DNA of 9,850 nt, taken from contig CAKUKT010000076.1 in the NCBI GenBank assembly GCA_934663655.1, positions 1 through 9,850 on the forward strand, in the 5' to 3' direction. The stretch is from an uncultured Victivallaceae bacterium (GTDB lineage Bacteria; Verrucomicrobiota; Lentisphaeria; Victivallales; Victivallaceae). Of this stretch, positions 6,444 to 9,850 are shown one piece after another. The notes beneath the pieces are model-generated. The model was given only the letters and a program-made list of their open reading frames with translations, had not been told where the DNA came from and did no database searches. How positions within the stretch are numbered: the first letter of the stretch is position 1; the number at the start of each line of letters is the position of its first letter. The position numbers were made by a program, and so were the translations under genes.

Positions 6444-6472
6444 AATATAATCCGTCGACTCCGCTTTTTCAA
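6444..6472 (-). promoter_or_regulatory. Sigma70-type promoter for radC
   Basis: On the minus strand TTGAAA (6472-6467) is followed by a 17-base spacer and TATATT (6449-6444), each a five-of-six match to the consensus. It sits entirely in the 77-base gap between gspF and radC, and transcription would begin about 20-25 bases before the radC ATG. No rho-independent terminator is visible in the gap, so read-through from gspDEF is possible as well. Confidence 0.6.
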
Positions 6473-6490
6473 TCCTCCGGAAGTCCCCGT

Positions 6491-7705
6491 TCAACGGATT
6501 GAATTCATCTTCCAGATCGCCATGAAGACCGCGAGCACCACCGCCATCACCATCACCGCGAGCACCAGAATCACCATCGGTTCCAGCATGGCGAGCAGCC
6601 GTTTGAACTTCAACCGGGTAACATCCTGCTGTTCCGCGGCGAGACGGCCGAACATCTCTCCAACTTCGCCGGATTCCTCGGCGACCTGAAGCATCGCACC
6701 GGTGCCGGGAGGCAGAAAATTCACCCGCCCGAGTACTTCCGAGAGTTTGCGTCCGGCGCGCAGCTGTTCGGAGACCGCGCTGAAACCGGCGTCGATCGCC
6801 TGGTTGGACAGCGTCTGCCGGGCGATCGCCAGCGCCCGCAGCAGATGAACCCGGCTCCTGCACATGATCGCCATCGCCTGCAGAAAGTTGCTGATCTGTA
6901 CCGAGGAGATCAGGGAACCGAAAACCGGCAATGCGAGAATCAGGCGGTCACGGCGTTTCCGCAATTCCGCCGAAGCCGCGACCCGGCGCTGAAGCAGCCA
7001 GATCACCGCGACCGCAATCACCGCCAGATACCAGTTGGCGGTCATGAATTCGCTGATTCCGAGCATTGCCCGAGTCAACCCCGGCAGCTCCTGTCCCATA
7101 TCTTCGAACACCTTGGCAAAACGGGGAATGAAGACCGTAAAGAGCAGTATCACCACACTGATCGTTACCGCAACCACAATCAACGGATAGATCGAACTGG
7201 TGACGACAAAATCCCGGAACTCCTTGCTCTCGTTGAAAAAACGGCGTAATTCCGCCGCCACCAGCGGCAGTTCGCCGGTTTCCTCGCCGACTTCGATCAG
7301 CCCGGCGGCGATCGGTGGAAAGATCGCGGGCCGTTCCCGCAGTAATTCGGAAAACCGCCTTCCCTCGTGGAGATGACGACGCAATTCGAAAACCACCGCC
7401 GCACTCTCCGGATCAGTCGTGCCCTCCTCTATCACCGCCAGCGCCTTTTCCAGCGGCACCCGGGCCGCCAGCAGCGGCGCCAGCCGGTTGAAAAACACCG
7501 TCACATCAAATTTCCGGCGCCGACGCCGGCGAAACAGGTTCCGCCGCGTTTCGCCGGTCGCCTCTGTGAGCTCCCGCAACGGCGTAACCCCCTGACGGCG
7601 CAGCCGGGCAACCGCCTCGGCGGCGGAAGCGGCCTCGACAACCATCTCGCGTCGCGCCCCCGAACGCTCCAGAACCAGATAACGGAAAGTACTACCCGAC
7701 GCCAT
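6491..7705 (-). CDS. gspF: Type II secretion system inner-membrane platform protein GspF
   Basis: The 404-residue protein is the expected size for GspF/PilC, the polytopic platform that links the cytoplasmic motor to pseudopilus assembly. A short N-terminal region with EAASAAEAVARLRRQGVTPL (24-43) is typical of the family. Two T2SSF domains follow (about 67-191 and 270-396), marked by the repeated motifs GLIEVGEETGEL (135-146) and AMLQVAEESGEV (337-348). Membrane segments are visible at 167-192, 222-239 and 374-396. A strongly basic stretch (RRRRRRK, 59-65) precedes the first domain. The start is the ATG at 7705, with AAGGGGA eight bases ahead; a TTG at 7723 would add six residues and is less likely. 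It overlaps the end of gspE by 14 bases. PilC of a type IV pilus is the alternative name; the family is certain. Confidence 0.93.
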   Translation of the reverse strand: MASGSTFRYLVLERSGARREMVVEAASAAEAVARLRRQGVTPLRELTEATGETRRNLFRRRRRRKFDVTVFFNRLAPLLAARVPLEKALAVIEEGTTDPESAAVVFELRRHLHEGRRFSELLRERPAIFPPIAAGLIEVGEETGELPLVAAELRRFFNESKEFRDFVVTSSIYPLIVVAVTISVVILLFTVFIPRFAKVFEDMGQELPGLTRAMLGISEFMTANWYLAVIAVAVIWLLQRRVAASAELRKRRDRLILALPVFGSLISSVQISNFLQAMAIMCRSRVHLLRALAIARQTLSNQAIDAGFSAVSEQLRAGRKLSEVLGRVNFLPPGTGAMLQVAEESGEVGEMFGRLAAEQQDVTRLKFKRLLAMLEPMVILVLAVMVMAVVLAVFMAIWKMNSIR

Positions 7706-9329
7706 GCCCGACGTCCCCTTCAAAACCGCCGGCGGAACGCAGCAGTTCGGCTCTGGTGGTCAGCCCGGCATTGACCTTTTCCATACCATCTTCATAGAGC
7801 GTTATCATGCCGTGCTCCCGGGCAATCGCTTCGATTTCATCGCTGGCAGCCTGCCGGTGAACCGCCTCGCGAATCGCGTCGTCGACCAGCAGCAATTCAA
7901 AAATACCGCTCCGACCGCGGAAACCACTGCCGCCGCAATTGCGACAACGCCCACCGCCGACAGCCTGCCCGGAACCACCGCAGCTCCGACAGACGAGCCG
8001 GACCAGCCGCTGGGAAAGCACCCCGCAGAGCGAAGCGGTGATCAGAAACGGTTCCACGCCCATGTCGATCAACCGAACCACCGCTCCGACCGCGTCGTTG
8101 GTGTGCAGCGTGCTGAGCACCAGATGGCCGGTCAGCGCGGCGTTGATGGCGATATCCGCGGTCTCGCGGTCGCGGATCTCCCCCACCAGAATCACATCCG
8201 GATCCTGACGCACGATCGAACGCAGTCCGTTGGCGAAAGTAAGTCCGATCTGGGGATTCACCTGCATCTGCGAGAGCCCCGGCACCTGATATTCAACCGG
8301 ATCCTCGATGGTGATGATCTTGCGGTGACGGTCGTTGAGCTGACGCATCACACTGTAGAGCGTGGTGGTTTTGCCGCTGCCGGTCGGCCCCACCACCAGA
8401 ATGATCCCGTGCGGCACGTTGATCAGCTCGCCGAACTCCCGCAGCAGCCGGTCGTTCATTCCCAGTTCCCGGAGATCGAACCGCATCGACTCCTTGTTGA
8501 GCAGCCGCAGCACGATACTCTCTCCATTCATGATCGGAATGGTACTGATACGGATGTCTATTTCGCGGTTCCCGAGCTGAAAATTGGTTCTGCCGTCCTG
8601 GGGCAGACGACGCTCGGCGATGTTCAGCCCGCCGACCAGCTTGATCCGCGAGGCGATGGCCGGGTAATCGGAGCCCGGCAGCTTCAGATGGTCGCTGATC
8701 ACCCCGTCGATCCGGAACCGGATCGCCAGTTCCTCCTCCTCCGGTTCGATATGAATATCGCTGGCGCCCTGTTCAAGCGCCTGGGAGAGCAATTCGTTGA
8801 CCAGCCTGACGATACCGGATTCACCAGCCAGGCGCCGCAACTCATTTTCATCGTCTCCGGGCGGGGAAGCGACCTCCTCCGGGGCGCCGAGGTAGAGGCG
8901 CTCGATCATACGGTCGATCATACTGCGCCGGGCCAGTTCGAACTCGATTTTCCGCCCGAAAAAGGTCCGCAGTGCGTAGTCGGCCTCTTCGAGACCGTAG
9001 GGGGTAGCGGCCGCCATCCGCAGCGTCGTATCGCTCATCTCCAGCGGCAGCAGCGAATGGGACGCGAGGTAAACTCCGGAAAAACCTTCAATTTTTTCGG
9101 GCAGTTCGAAAAGCTTCTCGTTGAAGGCTTCGATTGACAGTTCCTCGCAATAATAATCGAGCAGTTCGTTTTCGCTGATCTCACCGCGTTCAACCAGCAG
9201 CCGGTCCGCTTCCGGCTGGGCGACGCCGGATTCCACCATTTCCACGTAATCGGGGAAACGCCGGCAGAGACGCTCCCTCATCCGGGAGGAGATACCGGCG
9301 TCGTCTCCGGGCTTTATTCCAAAAACCAT
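7692..9329 (-). CDS. gspE: Type II secretion / pilus assembly ATPase GspE
   Basis: This 545-residue protein is a GspE/PilB hexameric ATPase, the cytoplasmic motor of the machine. Residues ~1-150 form the N-terminal domain that normally docks on the platform complex. The core shows every expected motif: Walker A GPTGSGKT (314-321), the Asp box TIEDPVEY (340-347), Walker B DPDVILVGEIRD (376-387) and the His box TGHLVLSTLHTND (400-412). A zinc-binding pair follows, CRSC (447-450) and CRNC (462-465), each continued by GGSG, then FRGRSGIFELL (470-480). Zinc marks assembly ATPases and is absent from PilT-type retraction ATPases. The ATG at 9329 lies inside the last codons of gspD, with a 16-base overlap and only a weak GGGGA upstream, so its translation is probably coupled. 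PilB is the alternative name; without the pseudopilin or pilin genes the machine type cannot be settled. Confidence 0.95.
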   Translation of the reverse strand: MVFGIKPGDDAGISSRMRERLCRRFPDYVEMVESGVAQPEADRLLVERGEISENELLDYYCEELSIEAFNEKLFELPEKIEGFSGVYLASHSLLPLEMSDTTLRMAAATPYGLEEADYALRTFFGRKIEFELARRSMIDRMIERLYLGAPEEVASPPGDDENELRRLAGESGIVRLVNELLSQALEQGASDIHIEPEEEELAIRFRIDGVISDHLKLPGSDYPAIASRIKLVGGLNIAERRLPQDGRTNFQLGNREIDIRISTIPIMNGESIVLRLLNKESMRFDLRELGMNDRLLREFGELINVPHGIILVVGPTGSGKTTTLYSVMRQLNDRHRKIITIEDPVEYQVPGLSQMQVNPQIGLTFANGLRSIVRQDPDVILVGEIRDRETADIAINAALTGHLVLSTLHTNDAVGAVVRLIDMGVEPFLITASLCGVLSQRLVRLVCRSCGGSGQAVGGGRCRNCGGSGFRGRSGIFELLLVDDAIREAVHRQAASDEIEAIAREHGMITLYEDGMEKVNAGLTTRAELLRSAGGFEGDVGHGVG

Positions 9330-9850
9330 TTGTCCAGATCCCCGCTGTGCTTGAACCGCCGCACCCGCCGGTTGTAGGGTTCCTGCGAGAACTCAACCAG
9401 GCTGTCCACCGACTGCTGGTAGCCGCGCAGCATCTGTTCGAGCGGCGTTTCCTCGGTGACGATCGTGCCGGAAATCAACACCAGCATCTCCGTGCGCGTG
9501 GTGGAAATGTTGGTGTCGCCGAGCAGTCGGCGCAGAAACGGAATGCTGTTGATAACCGGCAGAGTATCGAGGTTGTCGTTGACCTTTTCCCGGATCAGTC
9601 CGCCGCAGATGATCGTCTGACCGTCCCGGATACTCATGTTGGTGCTGACCGTGCGCTGCTGGATGGTCGGCGAGTCGATGTTACTGGTGGTATTGTTGAC
9701 CGCCTCGGAAACCTCCTGCTTGATCTGCATTGAAATCCGCCCGCCCCGGGTAATTCTCGGGGTGACCGTAAGAACGATACCGGTGGTTTTATATTCGACG
9801 TTGCGCACGAGGGTGGTACCGGTGCTGCCGGCGCTGGCGCTGTTGGTGAT
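9314..9850 (-). CDS. gspD: GspD-type secretin, C-terminal part (5' end beyond the window)
   Basis: The reading frame is open to the right edge and contributes 178 C-terminal residues of the outer-membrane secretin, the multimeric exit pore. Visible secretin signatures are TGIVLTVTPRIT (23-34 of the visible part), SPTIQQRTVSTNMSIRDGQT (60-79), ICGGLI (81-86), LPVINSIPFLRRLLGDT (97-113) and TEMLVLISGTIV (120-131). The Ser/Thr/Gly-rich stretch at 2-13 precedes the last strands, as in other secretins. About 47 residues follow the barrel (132-178) with several Arg and aromatic residues; in GspD proteins this is the place of the S-domain that binds a pilotin lipoprotein. N-domains and the signal peptide lie outside the window. 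The stop overlaps the gspE start. PilQ or another secretin is possible, but gene order favours GspD. Confidence 0.92.
   Translation of the reverse strand: MTNSASAGSTGTTLVRNVEYKTTGIVLTVTPRITRGGRISMQIKQEVSEAVNNTTSNIDSPTIQQRTVSTNMSIRDGQTIICGGLIREKVNDNLDTLPVINSIPFLRRLLGDTNISTTRTEMLVLISGTIVTEETPLEQMLRGYQQSVDSLVEFSQEPYNRRVRRFKHSGDLDKWFLE

Noticed and set aside
7704..9137. A 477-residue plus-strand open frame
   Set aside because: It is fully antisense to gspE, which carries all its catalytic motifs. Long antisense frames are common in G+C-rich coding DNA.
1..9850. Defence system, CRISPR, prophage, insertion sequence or tRNA
   Set aside because: No repeat array, transposase, integrase, terminal inverted repeats or tRNA-like cloverleaf could be seen. 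radC can accompany mobile elements, but nothing else here suggests one.

Overview
The window is G+C-rich bacterial DNA, densely packed, with seven complete protein genes and two cut off by the window edges. I see no rRNA, tRNA, CRISPR array, insertion sequence or phage gene. A Gram-negative, diderm host is implied by an outer-membrane secretin next to a GspE-type ATPase and a GspF-type membrane platform. Carbohydrate-active genes beside a type II secretion cluster would suit a PVC-group bacterium such as a Lentisphaerota/Victivallis-like anaerobe, but that is an impression from gene content and not a demonstrated assignment.

Layout. (1) 1-1033, minus: the start of a long glycoside-hydrolase-like gene that runs off the left edge. 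(2) 1034-1413: a 380-base divergent control region with an A+T-rich promoter for the left gene, an inverted repeat touching a -10-like box facing right, a 10-bp-period repeat and a purine/pyrimidine leader in front of a strong ribosome binding site. (3) 1414-3378, plus: a three-part clan-A glycoside hydrolase with no signal peptide. (4) 3379-3586: a gap with a promoter and a possible folded 5' leader. (5) 3587-5217, plus: a two-gene unit of a YggS-type PLP-homeostasis protein and a ketopantoate reductase. (6) 5236-6413, minus and convergent with the previous unit: radC followed by a small GGQ release-factor-like gene that overlaps it by 4 bases, with a good promoter ahead of radC. (7) 6491-9850, minus: gspD (partial), gspE and gspF, in that transcription order, each overlapping the next.

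How the genes fit together. The two divergent glycoside-hydrolase-type genes both lack export signals and probably act on imported oligosaccharides in the cytoplasm under shared control. The yggS-panE pair joins vitamin B6 balance to pantothenate/CoA synthesis. GspD, GspE and GspF are the outer-membrane pore, cytoplasmic motor and inner-membrane platform of one secretion or pilus machine; its pseudopilins are not in view.

I found no clear-cut new system. The items most worth a second look are the GGQ protein with an HTH-like C-terminus coupled to radC, the possible structured leader before yggS, the divergent operator region, and the poorly classified left-edge enzyme.
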